This document shows positions 9,065 to 19,733 of a stretch of DNA of 64,000 bases, piece after piece (position 1 is the stretch's first letter; each line of letters opens with the position of its first letter). The DNA lies in NCBI RefSeq assembly GCF_001310225.1, contig NZ_CP012898.1, positions 248,001 through 312,000 on the forward strand. Reading direction: 5' to 3'. The stretch is from Pseudalgibacter alginicilyticus. Lineage in GTDB: Bacteria > Bacteroidota > Bacteroidia > Flavobacteriales > Flavobacteriaceae. The notes under the pieces were generated by a model. That model made no database searches, was not told where the DNA came from, and worked only from the letters and a program-made list of their open reading frames with translations. The position numbers and the translations under genes were made by a program.

Positions 9065-12000
9065 ATGAAAAAAACTACTTTTTTTAAACTGATATGCTCA
9101 TTTTTATATCATTTATTTTGTGAATCAGATAAGTCGCTTAAAGTATTAGTTTCTCATAAATTATTATTAAAGCATTTGTCAACCGATAATTCTTTTTATC
9201 AACCGAAAAGAGTAATTAACAAATTAATTTTTTCAATAATATTTTTAATTGGATTTATAAGTGTTGCTCAAGTAGCAGCTCCATTCACACCTAGATTGCC
9301 AGGTGGAAGTATAAAAGTAAAAGGAGATGTTGTTTTAATTGGGAATCAAATTATAACAGCTAAAGGTTTGTCGCTTCCATATACAGGGAGTAGTAATAAT
9401 AATAGTTATGAAGGGGTTTATGTAAATGTGGCTAGTGGGGGCGATCCTAATATTTTTAGTTCAAGTAGTGCGGACTTAGATATAGATAATTCTTGTAAAA
9501 AAATATTATATGCTGGGTTATACTGGGCATCGGTATATCCAAATGAAATTGGTGATGGAAGTAGCTTTGGGGGTACGCAAAGGTATGATGATTGGAATGA
9601 AATTAAATTTAAATTGCCAACAGGTGGTTTTATAGATTTAGTGGCGGATAATGATCCGGACCCCTCGGGTGAGGAAGACGATATTATTTTTGATGGTTAT
9701 GATTATTCCAATATTAATAATTCATTCAAGGATTCTCCTATAATTTGTTATAAAAATGTAACAGGTTTATTACAAGGTTTAACGGAATCAAATGGAGAAT
9801 ATACGGTGGCAAATGTAAGAGCAACTAGAGGAAAGAGAATTGGAGGTTGTTCAGCTGGTTGGACCTTAGTGGTTGTTTATGAAAGTCCAACACTTCCTAG
9901 TAAATTTATTACACTATTTGATGGTTATGCGGGGGTGAAAAGTGGTGCGGAACTTCCTATTCCAATTTCTGGATTTCAAACACTTCCATCGCCATTACCT
10001 GTAAATGCTAATTTAGGGGTTGCTGCTTTGGAAGGCGATATTGGTCTTAGTGGAGATTCTTTTCAATTTAAAGCGAGTACATCAGGATCTTTTACACGAA
10101 TTAGTGATGCGTTAAATTCAAGTTCTAATTTCTTTAATTCAAGAATTACAAGAAATGGGGTTCATGTTCTTAACAGAAATCCTGCCAGTACAAATACATT
10201 AGGTTTGGACATTAATGATGTTAAATTACCTAACCCAGGTAATATTGTTTTGCCAAATGACGCAACTGATGGAGATTTGAAATTAACAACAAGTGGCGAT
10301 GGTTATGGTGCTTTTTTAGCAACTTTTTCAGTTGAAATTATTGAGCCTAAAATCACACTTACTAAAATTGTTGAAGATCCTTATGGTAATGATATAAGTA
10401 ATGCAGTAGTTAATCTTGGTGATGAGTTAAACTATGTGATTGGTTTTCAGAATACAGGAAATGATGATGCTAAAAATTTAATAATAAGAGATATACTGCC
10501 AAATAATATTGATTTTGATATTTCTACTGATTTAGAAGCACTGCCAAGTGGTGTAACAATACAAAGCTATGATCCAATAAATAGAGAAATAATTTTTGCA
10601 GTAGATGATAATGTTGTAAAACAAAATGATCCTGTAAAAGAAATTAGATTTAAGGTTTCTGTAGTTACCTCATGTAGTTTATTAAATGATGCTTGTGATA
10701 ATATTGTTAGTAATCAGGCTTATGTTACCTATAACGGAACCGTTAATTCAGATTTTGCTATTTCAGACGATCCCAGCTATAGCACTAATACTGGCTGCTT
10801 AATAACACCAGCAGCAACAAATTTTTTAGCAGACCTTGATGATTGTATTTTTGAAGAAGAAGTGATATTATGTGGAGCAAGTACTGAATTAAGAGCTGGT
10901 GATGGCTATGATTCTTATTCATGGTCTACAAGCCCAACAGGTACACCAGTTATTGGAGATACACAGAGCATAACCGTGACAGAAATAGGTACATATTATG
11001 TGAATAACACAGCTTTAGCTCCTTGCCAATCTTCACAGCAAATATTTGAGGTTAAGAGATTTGGAACAACAGTTGATAATCCTGTTTTACCCTACGCAGA
11101 TGAAGTGGTTACTTGTCCTAATGATGGAAAAAAATTGCCAAATATTTTTATGTGTGGAGCCAATGATACCAGATTGATTCAAACAGGTATTTCTGATACT
11201 TCTTCCATGATTTGGGAAAAATTAAATGAATCGAGTTGTACCGCAGTAGTTAATCAAGATTGTGCCAATGAAGGAGATACTTGTGCCTGGGTTCCGGTTG
11301 GATCAGGACCTGATTTTTTAGTAGATACTTCGGGACAATATAGGTTGACCTTAAATTATTCAGGAGGATGTTTTAATCAATTTTATTTTAATGTTTATAC
11401 CAATTTATTAGTACCTACGGTTTCTTCACATGATATTGTGTGTACAACTCTTGGAGAAATAACTGTTGGAGGTGTACCGAGCGGATATGAGTATAGTATT
11501 GATGGTGTGAACTATCAAGATGAAAATGTGTTTTCAATTTCAACCCCAGATGTATATACAGTATATGTTAAACAGAAAAATGTAAGTCCCAATCCTTGTA
11601 TTTTTACTGTACCAGATGTTCAAATAAGACAGCGTAATTTTACAGTTTCAAAAATTATTGAACAGCCATTTTGTAATGGAGATAAGGGAAATATAATTTT
11701 GGCAGCTAATGATGCACGTCCTCAATATACTTTTACTATTTCCCAAGGCGCTACAGTAGTAAATAGTACAGGCTTGATTGTAGATGGAAATTATGTATTT
11801 GAAAATTTAAACCCAGGAATCTATACAGTAGATGTTACTACTGAAGATGGTTGTGCCTTTACTGATGATATTGAAATAATTGAGCCAGATTTATTAACAG
11901 CAACGTCAGCTCTTACCAAACCTATAACTTGTACAGATGGAGAGATTACAGTGTACCCAGTAGGAGGTACGGCACCATATTTTTATTTTGTTAATAGTAG

Positions 12001-15000
12001 TACAGAATTTCAAACGGAACCAGAAATTGTAGTAACAACTTCAGGAGTTTATGATATTACGGTAGTAGATTCTAATAATTGTACAACCGAAACTTCCATT
12101 ACAGTAAATCAAATGGATATACCTGACTTTACTGTTAATTCAATAGATTTATTGTGTTATGGTTCAAATGCTGGAGAAATAGAGTTTAATGTTACTGATG
12201 CAAATGGTTATGCCATTGAGTACAGTATAGATGATGGTGCATCATATAGTGCAACACCAATATTTTCTAATTTAGAAGCTGGTACATATCAAACTATTAT
12301 TAAGTATAGTATAGATGGTTATGAGTGTTTTAGTACTGCTCAGGAAATAATTATAACACAACCTGATGAAACTTTAACAGCTTCAAGTGGCGTTTCAGAG
12401 TTAGCAGGCTGCGGCCCTTCAGGCGAAGGTAAAATACGTATCACCAATCCGCAAGGGGGAACTCCATTTTCAGGACCGAATCCATATGAGTATAGTTTTG
12501 ATAATCAAGCAACTTGGGTAACAACTAACGAGGCAACTGTTATGCCTGGAAATTATACATTATATATCAGAGATGCTAATGGATGTATTTACTCTATGCC
12601 AAATATTGTTTTAAATCCTGAGCCAGTAGCACCAACCATTACAGTGGATGATCCCATTTTTAATTGCGATGGTACAGCTGGTACTACGGTAACGATAACT
12701 AATCCGGGTAGTGATTCTTTTACTTATAATTATTTTTTAGATGGTGTTGAAAATCCAAATACTTCTGACCCTAAAACGTTTTTAAATGTGCCAGAAGGTT
12801 CTCATACCATCACTGTTGAGTATGTTTTATCTACAGTGCCAACATATAGTAATTTATTATATGAAACTTTTGGATACGGTGAAGATACGTCGTCACCTGG
12901 AATAAATCCAACTTATTACTGTTTTGAACGTCAGGTGGCAGCAACCCAATGTAAAAATAGTATTAGTATTAATGATGGAGATTATTCTGTTACAGCAAAT
13001 ATTGTAAGTCCTTTTGGTAGCTGGATGAATCCTGTAGATCATACACCACAAACAACCCCTCCAACTCCAAAGGGTAGGTATTTGGTAGTGAATATTGGAG
13101 CTACTATTCCTGCAACTGAAATTTTATATGAAAAAATGATTAATGATATTATTCCTAATCAACCAATAAATGTAGAGTTTTTTGCTATGAACTTGCTGAA
13201 ATCTGGTAATCAGTATGATCCAAATTTAACAGTAGCATTAGTGGATGGATCTGGGTCAGAGATTTCTTCATTTAATACTGGAGAAATTCCAAAATCTCAA
13301 GTTTGGGAAAATTATCCTAAAACACCAATGACTTTAGATCCTGGTTCAAATACAAGTTTAAAATTTATAGTAAGGTCTAATGTGCAACAAACTAATGGAA
13401 ATGATGTGGCGATTGATGATATCAGGGTGTTTCAACTCCCTGAAGTATGTACTACTCAAGTTGAGTTTCCATTTTTTGTAAATTCAGGAAATGCTTTTAC
13501 AGCCGAAATAACAGGATATAGTGATGTTACTTGTACTGGTGCTAATACTGGTACAATTGTAATAGCAGCTCAAAATTTTGATGCTACAAATGGTTATCAA
13601 TATTCTATAGATAATGGTGTTAATTGGATTACGCAAACAACATCACCATATACTATTACAGGATTGTCAGCTGGTACTTATGATGTTTTAATACGTTATG
13701 ACGATACATCTACAGGTTGCGAATATAGTTTTACACCAACAATTTCAGAACCTACTTCTTTAGGGGTGGATGTTGATGTAACACCAGCAACATGTCTTAC
13801 TGGAGCAACTATTACTGCAACAGGAACAGGAGGTACTGCTGCTTATACTTATGAATTATTAGATGATGTAACATTAAATCTTGTTTCAGATTTTCCTCAA
13901 AATGGTGTTTTAACGAACGTTAGTACAGGTGATTATGTTATAAGGGTTACAGATAGTAATGGATGTACTGCAACCTCACTATTAAGTTTAACAAACCCGT
14001 CACCTCCTACGGCAACTATTGAAACAACCTCAGATTTATGTTATGATATAAATAATGGCGCAACACTTGAAGTCTTGGCTTCAGGAGGACAAACGCCTTA
14101 TGAATACCGTATTAATGGTGGTTCGTTTGGACCGAGCAATGTGTTTGATAATTTAACACCAGGAAATTATGATATAACAGTAAGAGATGCTAATGGTTGT
14201 GAGTTTGATTTGGCAACACAAACTATTGCTGAACAATTACTGGTTAGTACCATTTTAACAAAAGATTTAGACTGTACAGTTTCTCCTGATGCTGTAATTA
14301 CAGGGACTATTTCAGGAGGTTATGCACCTTATACTTATGAAGTTTCAATAAATGGAGCTGCGTTTGCATCTTTAGGATCAGCAGGTACGCCATTTACATA
14401 CTCAACACCAAATGATGGTACATATCAATTTAAAATTACAGATGCACAAGGGTGTGAAGCTTTATCAACAGTAACTACTGTAAACGTACTAACCTTGCCA
14501 GAAATTAATTCAGTAACTGAAGTGCAATCTATTTTATGTCATGGAGGTAGTGATGCTGCCATTCTAGTAGATATCAACAATACAGTGGGTACGCCAGCAT
14601 TTACTATAAATGTATATAATAATACCACTTCAACAGATTACGGTACTCAAACATCAGGCCTGCCAGCTGGTGAATATATTGTAACCTTAACAGATGACAA
14701 GTCTTGTGAAGATACCGAAACCATAACTATTACCGAACCAGATCCTTTAGTTTTAGATTATGATGTGGATCCTATTACATGTAATGAGATAACGGGAGAG
14801 TCTTTAGGTAAAATAACGATAAATAGTGTAATCGGCGGAACACATGATTATACATATCATATAACAGGAAATGGAATAGATGAAGCGTTTACAGGGCAAA
14901 CAGGGGGTACTCAATTTGTTGAAGTGGTTGATTTTGGTTTGTATGAAATTATTATTACCGATGCCAATGGTTGTTCTGAAATAGTTCAAGATGTATTGGT

Positions 15001-18000
15001 GGCATCTCCACCAGATGATTTGGAAATTAACATTAATACTGTCGCTGTAGATTGTTTAACAGGAGGAACAGCAGAGATATCTGTAGGAACACCTTTAGCA
15101 GGTTCGGGGCCTTATTATTTTGCTATTTATACAGGACTAGGAATGACTTATCCGGGAGTAGAATGGCAAGCTGAAGACCCTTTGAATCCCGGACAAACAA
15201 CATTTGATAATTTAATACCAGGAATTACCTATACATTCATTGTTTATGATAGTTATACAGGGTGTTATTATTATGAAACTGCTGATATAGCTGTGGAAAC
15301 CAATTCTGAGTTGATTGTAGATGCAGTAACATCAAACAATATTACTTGTAAAGGCAGTGCAGATGGTAATGTTAGTTTTGATATAACGAGTACTTATGCT
15401 ACAGATACCAATGTTAGCTATGAGGTATTGAATTCATTAACATTGGCGCCCATAGTAGGTGTTTCAGGTGTAGGGGTAGTCCCCGCAAGTGGTACTTTGT
15501 CTGTAACAGATTTAGGACCGCTGCCATTTGGTAATTATATAGTAGTAGTAACTGAAGGAGTAGGCGCTGATAATGAAGGGTGTAATGCGGTAACAGAAAC
15601 ACCTTTTAATATTACAGAATCAGCTATTCCTCTATCAATTTCTACTTCAATAACTAAAAATGCTAATTGTAATCCAGACTCTGGTGTTATTAGTGCTATA
15701 GGAAAAGATGGTACAGCACCTTATACTTATCAATTAACAACATCATCAACGGCACCAGCGGCAACAGATGCTAATTGGGATTCTACAAGTGTTTTTAATG
15801 TAGGTGCAGGGACTTATTATATATATGTTAAAGATGCATATGGTTGTATTGTATCTGGTACAGAAACGGTTGTTGAAGACCCAACTCCTGTGGTTGCTGC
15901 TTCTGTAAATACTCAATGTAATGTTGCAGAAGGTGATTTTTCAATAGATGTAACTTTACCTACTTCAGGTATTACCCCACATAGTTTTAGTATCAATGGT
16001 GGTGCTTTTCAAGTAAGAACGACCCCTTTTACTATTGACAATTTATCGTCAGGAACACATACTATTGAAGTTCAAGATGCTAATGGTTGTGGAAATCTAG
16101 TAACAGTTGAAATTGAACAGCCTTTAGGTTTAACGTCTAAAATTAATGCTTTAGCAACTTGTTATGCCGATGATGGAGAAATATCTGTAACAGCCTATGG
16201 AGGAACAGGGAATTATAGTTATGAAATAATTTCACCTATTGTAGTAGCTGCCCAACCGTCTAATATTTTTACAGGATTGGCAGATGGCACTTATACTATT
16301 AGGGTTAATGATACATCAACAGGATGTAATACCGAGGTAATTGTTACTTTAATACCACCAACTCCAGTAACCTTTACGACGAGTACGACAGATGTAACTT
16401 GTAACGGAGGAAATGATGGTACGATTACGGTAACATTACCTGTAACTAATGATAACCCAATTTATACTTACGAAATTACAGCACCAGCAGCTTCTGCGGT
16501 TGGTCCTCAAACTTCGAATGTATTTGCAGGTTTAAGTGCAGGTACTTATACCGTACAAGTAAACTCAGGTAGAGGGTGTATTGCTACAGAAGATGTTGTA
16601 GTGTCAGAAGCCGTTGCAATAACTATAGATGCCACTTCAGTTGTAGAATATGCCTGTTCTGCAGGCTTAAATGCTGTAAACTATGCATCAATAAGTGTGT
16701 CAACAGTAAGTGGAGGTTCAGGAACTTATACAAACTATGAGTTTATTAAAGGAGGGACTATCTTACAGTTTGGCCCTCAAACAACTTATACAGAAACTGA
16801 CTTTTCTGGGGGGACTTATACTATAAATGTATATGATGACAAAGGATGCTTAGGAACTACTACAGAAACTATTACGCCTTTTACATCTTTAGAAACTTTA
16901 AGTGTTGTGGTTGATACTGATATAACATGTACTAATGATGAGGATATTACCGTATCTGTAACAAGTACAGGACCAACTCCTACTAATTTAGAATTTGTTG
17001 TTGAAGATATAGATGCAAGCGGTACGCTAGGAGGTATATATTCTGCTACGAATGCAACAGGTGTGTTTACTGGATTACCAATTGGAAATTATTCTATTAT
17101 AGTTACAAATTTAGATACAAATTGTACGCTTCAAACAGTACATTATGTAAATGATCCAAATACATTCGATCTTACTATTGACTCGGTTGTAGATGTTACC
17201 TGTTTTGGTGATAATAACGGTAGTGTTGATGTTACATTTGTTGATAGAACACCTACACCTACAGATAATTCAGGGCCTTTTGATTATACTATTGAGGATA
17301 GTTTAGGAAACCCTGTTACAAGTGGTACCATACTAAATGCTGGTCCAGCTACAATTAATGGATTAACTGCTGGAATATATACAATCACAGCTACTTTAAC
17401 TAATACTCCATTTTGTACGGTAGCAAAAAACTTTACTATATCAGAGCCATCAGAAGCTTTAGCAATAACAGAAACACATACAGAAATTACTTGTGTAAGC
17501 GGTAATAATGATGGTTCCATTTCTGTTTCAGCTACTGGAGGTTGGCCAGGTGCTTACCAATATCAATTAGCCACTGCAAGTGGAACTGTAATTGTTCCTT
17601 TTGGAGATGTATTTAACTTTACTGGTTTAGTTGAAGATGATTATATTGTTAGTGTTGAGGATGGAAGAGGTTGTATAGCTACAATAGATGTTCGTTTAGT
17701 AAATCCACCACCAATAGTAGTTACACTTGTGCCAGATGCTCTTATGTTAGATTGTTTTGGAGATACTGATGGAAGAATAACAGTAAATGCAACAGGAGGA
17801 CAAGGAAGTAATTATACATATACATTAAATAGTCTTGCACCAACAGTTAGTAGCTCAGGGCCACAAATTTCAAATATATTTGATGGTTTACCTGCGGGAA
17901 CATATAATGTTTCTGTTACTGATGGTTATAATTGTAGTAGCACTTCAGATGATATTATTATTGAAGAACCAAATCAAGTAAAAGCAGCTTTAGTTTTAGA

Positions 18001-19699
18001 AACATCTCAAACTTGTGAAGTAGAATCTTTAATTACGTTAAGTGCGACTGGCGGTACAGGAGATTATGAGTATAGTGAAACAGCTTCCTTTGCTTCAATT
18101 TTAGGGACATTTACAACATCTACTACGTTTCAAGTACCAGTAGGAACGTATCAATATTATGTAAGAGATACCAATGGTTGTACAGCAAGTGTATCCAATC
18201 AAATAACAATAGATCCGCTTGCAGATGTAACTGTTGAATTAGAGGTGATAAATTCATTTATTAATTGTGCAGGAGATATGACGGGAGCTTTTACAGCAAC
18301 GGCATCCGGTGGTTTAGGTAATTATATTTATACATTACAGGATGAAACTGGAACGGATATTTTACCAGCACCTATCCAAAGTAGTCCAGGTGTTTTTGCA
18401 GACCTTCCCGCAGGAACTTATCAAGTACAAGTTGATAGTGATGATTGTTCTGGAGTAAGTGAACAAATTACAATCACGGAACCAGCTAATGCATTATCAC
18501 TTGTTCATACAGTTACAGATGTAACCTGTTCAGGTGAAAATAATGGTCGTTTAGAAATTACAGCTTCTGGTGGAACAGGAGAAATAAGATACGCCATTTC
18601 ACCACAATTAAATCAGTTTTTTGAAACATCAATTTTTGAAAATTTATCTCCAGGAATATATCAAGCTATGGCTCAAGATGAATATGGGTGTTTTGTGTTA
18701 ATTGATTTTGAGATTGAAGAGCCTTCACCTGTTATGGTAAATATAGTACCTAATTCAATATTTCCAGAAATCTGTCAAGGTGATGAAAACGGTGAATTTA
18801 GTATTGATATTTCAGGAGGAACCATGCCTTACAGCGTTGCTTTAGATGATGATAATGGTGCTTATTTAACAGGAGGAATAACCCAAACTCAATTTGATTT
18901 TACAGGGTTAGTTGGAGGAGATCACATTGTGTATGTGGTTGATGCTTTAGGTTGTGAGTCAGAATGGAATATTACGTTCCCTGAATCTGTATTGATAGAG
19001 TCGGAAGTAGATGTAGAATTTGGGTGTATCAATAATTTATCAACAAACACCGTTACCGTAAAGGTAGATGATACTACATTAAACCTTTCAGATTTAGATT
19101 ATTCATTAAATGGAGGTCCTTATCAAGTTAGTAATGTGTTTATTGATGTGGCACCAGGAATAGATCATTATATAGATGTAAGACATACTAATGGCTGTAT
19201 TAAAAGAACAGAACTTTTTGATATTGCTCAATATAATCCATTACAACTTGTTTTAGAAGATGGTGAACTAAATGAAATTGTTGCTGTTGCTACAGGAGGA
19301 ACAGGGACTTATGAATATGCAATAAATGGTGAGCCTTATGTAGATACAAATACCTTTCTTATTTATGCTTCTGGAGATTATACTGTAACAGTTACTGACA
19401 GTAATGGGTGTGTGGCTTCAGCTACCAGATATTTTGAGTTTATTGATGTATGTATCCCTAATTATTTTACTCCAAATACAGAAGGATGGGGTCCAGGATG
19501 TACTTCGCAATACAAAGCGCTAACGGTAGATGTTTTTGATAGATATGGTAGAAAAATAGCCACTTTAAAAGTTGATGAAAAATGGGATGGTAGATACAAT
19601 GGAAAAGAATTACCAACTGGTGATTATTGGTATATTTTGAAACTAAATGACGAGAAATATGACCGAGATTTTGTTGGACACTTTACACTTTATAGATAA
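9065..19699 (+). CDS. giant SprB-like gliding/adhesion protein, T9SS type B substrate (3,544 aa)
   Basis: The chosen start is the ATG at 9065 (MKKTTFFKLICSF). The frame is also open back to 9011. The hydrophobic export segment (LIFSIIFLIGFISVAQ) comes only at about residue 70, an unusually long leader. After an N-terminal domain (residues about 90-440) comes a DUF11-like repeat (ITLTKIVEDPYG... NYVIGFQNTGNDDAKNLIIRDILP). From about residue 800 to 3,440 there are many SprB-type repeats with the pattern 'C.G...G.I.v...GG...Y.Y.i......F..L..GtY.v.V.D.nGC'. One non-repeat domain interrupts them (residues about 1265-1465). The last 85 residues are a type B sorting domain (CIPNYFTPNTEGWGPG, VDVFDRYGRKIATL, GKELPTGDYWYILKL). 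SprB family proteins are cell-surface adhesins moved by the gliding motor. A PorP/SprF gene follows 34 bases downstream. Confidence 0.93.
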   Translation: MKKTTFFKLICSFLYHLFCESDKSLKVLVSHKLLLKHLSTDNSFYQPKRVINKLIFSIIFLIGFISVAQVAAPFTPRLPGGSIKVKGDVVLIGNQIITAKGLSLPYTGSSNNNSYEGVYVNVASGGDPNIFSSSSADLDIDNSCKKILYAGLYWASVYPNEIGDGSSFGGTQRYDDWNEIKFKLPTGGFIDLVADNDPDPSGEEDDIIFDGYDYSNINNSFKDSPIICYKNVTGLLQGLTESNGEYTVANVRATRGKRIGGCSAGWTLVVVYESPTLPSKFITLFDGYAGVKSGAELPIPISGFQTLPSPLPVNANLGVAALEGDIGLSGDSFQFKASTSGSFTRISDALNSSSNFFNSRITRNGVHVLNRNPASTNTLGLDINDVKLPNPGNIVLPNDATDGDLKLTTSGDGYGAFLATFSVEIIEPKITLTKIVEDPYGNDISNAVVNLGDELNYVIGFQNTGNDDAKNLIIRDILPNNIDFDISTDLEALPSGVTIQSYDPINREIIFAVDDNVVKQNDPVKEIRFKVSVVTSCSLLNDACDNIVSNQAYVTYNGTVNSDFAISDDPSYSTNTGCLITPAATNFLADLDDCIFEEEVILCGASTELRAGDGYDSYSWSTSPTGTPVIGDTQSITVTEIGTYYVNNTALAPCQSSQQIFEVKRFGTTVDNPVLPYADEVVTCPNDGKKLPNIFMCGANDTRLIQTGISDTSSMIWEKLNESSCTAVVNQDCANEGDTCAWVPVGSGPDFLVDTSGQYRLTLNYSGGCFNQFYFNVYTNLLVPTVSSHDIVCTTLGEITVGGVPSGYEYSIDGVNYQDENVFSISTPDVYTVYVKQKNVSPNPCIFTVPDVQIRQRNFTVSKIIEQPFCNGDKGNIILAANDARPQYTFTISQGATVVNSTGLIVDGNYVFENLNPGIYTVDVTTEDGCAFTDDIEIIEPDLLTATSALTKPITCTDGEITVYPVGGTAPYFYFVNSSTEFQTEPEIVVTTSGVYDITVVDSNNCTTETSITVNQMDIPDFTVNSIDLLCYGSNAGEIEFNVTDANGYAIEYSIDDGASYSATPIFSNLEAGTYQTIIKYSIDGYECFSTAQEIIITQPDETLTASSGVSELAGCGPSGEGKIRITNPQGGTPFSGPNPYEYSFDNQATWVTTNEATVMPGNYTLYIRDANGCIYSMPNIVLNPEPVAPTITVDDPIFNCDGTAGTTVTITNPGSDSFTYNYFLDGVENPNTSDPKTFLNVPEGSHTITVEYVLSTVPTYSNLLYETFGYGEDTSSPGINPTYYCFERQVAATQCKNSISINDGDYSVTANIVSPFGSWMNPVDHTPQTTPPTPKGRYLVVNIGATIPATEILYEKMINDIIPNQPINVEFFAMNLLKSGNQYDPNLTVALVDGSGSEISSFNTGEIPKSQVWENYPKTPMTLDPGSNTSLKFIVRSNVQQTNGNDVAIDDIRVFQLPEVCTTQVEFPFFVNSGNAFTAEITGYSDVTCTGANTGTIVIAAQNFDATNGYQYSIDNGVNWITQTTSPYTITGLSAGTYDVLIRYDDTSTGCEYSFTPTISEPTSLGVDVDVTPATCLTGATITATGTGGTAAYTYELLDDVTLNLVSDFPQNGVLTNVSTGDYVIRVTDSNGCTATSLLSLTNPSPPTATIETTSDLCYDINNGATLEVLASGGQTPYEYRINGGSFGPSNVFDNLTPGNYDITVRDANGCEFDLATQTIAEQLLVSTILTKDLDCTVSPDAVITGTISGGYAPYTYEVSINGAAFASLGSAGTPFTYSTPNDGTYQFKITDAQGCEALSTVTTVNVLTLPEINSVTEVQSILCHGGSDAAILVDINNTVGTPAFTINVYNNTTSTDYGTQTSGLPAGEYIVTLTDDKSCEDTETITITEPDPLVLDYDVDPITCNEITGESLGKITINSVIGGTHDYTYHITGNGIDEAFTGQTGGTQFVEVVDFGLYEIIITDANGCSEIVQDVLVASPPDDLEININTVAVDCLTGGTAEISVGTPLAGSGPYYFAIYTGLGMTYPGVEWQAEDPLNPGQTTFDNLIPGITYTFIVYDSYTGCYYYETADIAVETNSELIVDAVTSNNITCKGSADGNVSFDITSTYATDTNVSYEVLNSLTLAPIVGVSGVGVVPASGTLSVTDLGPLPFGNYIVVVTEGVGADNEGCNAVTETPFNITESAIPLSISTSITKNANCNPDSGVISAIGKDGTAPYTYQLTTSSTAPAATDANWDSTSVFNVGAGTYYIYVKDAYGCIVSGTETVVEDPTPVVAASVNTQCNVAEGDFSIDVTLPTSGITPHSFSINGGAFQVRTTPFTIDNLSSGTHTIEVQDANGCGNLVTVEIEQPLGLTSKINALATCYADDGEISVTAYGGTGNYSYEIISPIVVAAQPSNIFTGLADGTYTIRVNDTSTGCNTEVIVTLIPPTPVTFTTSTTDVTCNGGNDGTITVTLPVTNDNPIYTYEITAPAASAVGPQTSNVFAGLSAGTYTVQVNSGRGCIATEDVVVSEAVAITIDATSVVEYACSAGLNAVNYASISVSTVSGGSGTYTNYEFIKGGTILQFGPQTTYTETDFSGGTYTINVYDDKGCLGTTTETITPFTSLETLSVVVDTDITCTNDEDITVSVTSTGPTPTNLEFVVEDIDASGTLGGIYSATNATGVFTGLPIGNYSIIVTNLDTNCTLQTVHYVNDPNTFDLTIDSVVDVTCFGDNNGSVDVTFVDRTPTPTDNSGPFDYTIEDSLGNPVTSGTILNAGPATINGLTAGIYTITATLTNTPFCTVAKNFTISEPSEALAITETHTEITCVSGNNDGSISVSATGGWPGAYQYQLATASGTVIVPFGDVFNFTGLVEDDYIVSVEDGRGCIATIDVRLVNPPPIVVTLVPDALMLDCFGDTDGRITVNATGGQGSNYTYTLNSLAPTVSSSGPQISNIFDGLPAGTYNVSVTDGYNCSSTSDDIIIEEPNQVKAALVLETSQTCEVESLITLSATGGTGDYEYSETASFASILGTFTTSTTFQVPVGTYQYYVRDTNGCTASVSNQITIDPLADVTVELEVINSFINCAGDMTGAFTATASGGLGNYIYTLQDETGTDILPAPIQSSPGVFADLPAGTYQVQVDSDDCSGVSEQITITEPANALSLVHTVTDVTCSGENNGRLEITASGGTGEIRYAISPQLNQFFETSIFENLSPGIYQAMAQDEYGCFVLIDFEIEEPSPVMVNIVPNSIFPEICQGDENGEFSIDISGGTMPYSVALDDDNGAYLTGGITQTQFDFTGLVGGDHIVYVVDALGCESEWNITFPESVLIESEVDVEFGCINNLSTNTVTVKVDDTTLNLSDLDYSLNGGPYQVSNVFIDVAPGIDHYIDVRHTNGCIKRTELFDIAQYNPLQLVLEDGELNEIVAVATGGTGTYEYAINGEPYVDTNTFLIYASGDYTVTVTDSNGCVASATRYFEFIDVCIPNYFTPNTEGWGPGCTSQYKALTVDVFDRYGRKIATLKVDEKWDGRYNGKELPTGDYWYILKLNDEKYDRDFVGHFTLYR

Positions 19700-19733
19700 A
19701 AAAATAGTGGTAAAAATTTCTAAATTAAGAATT

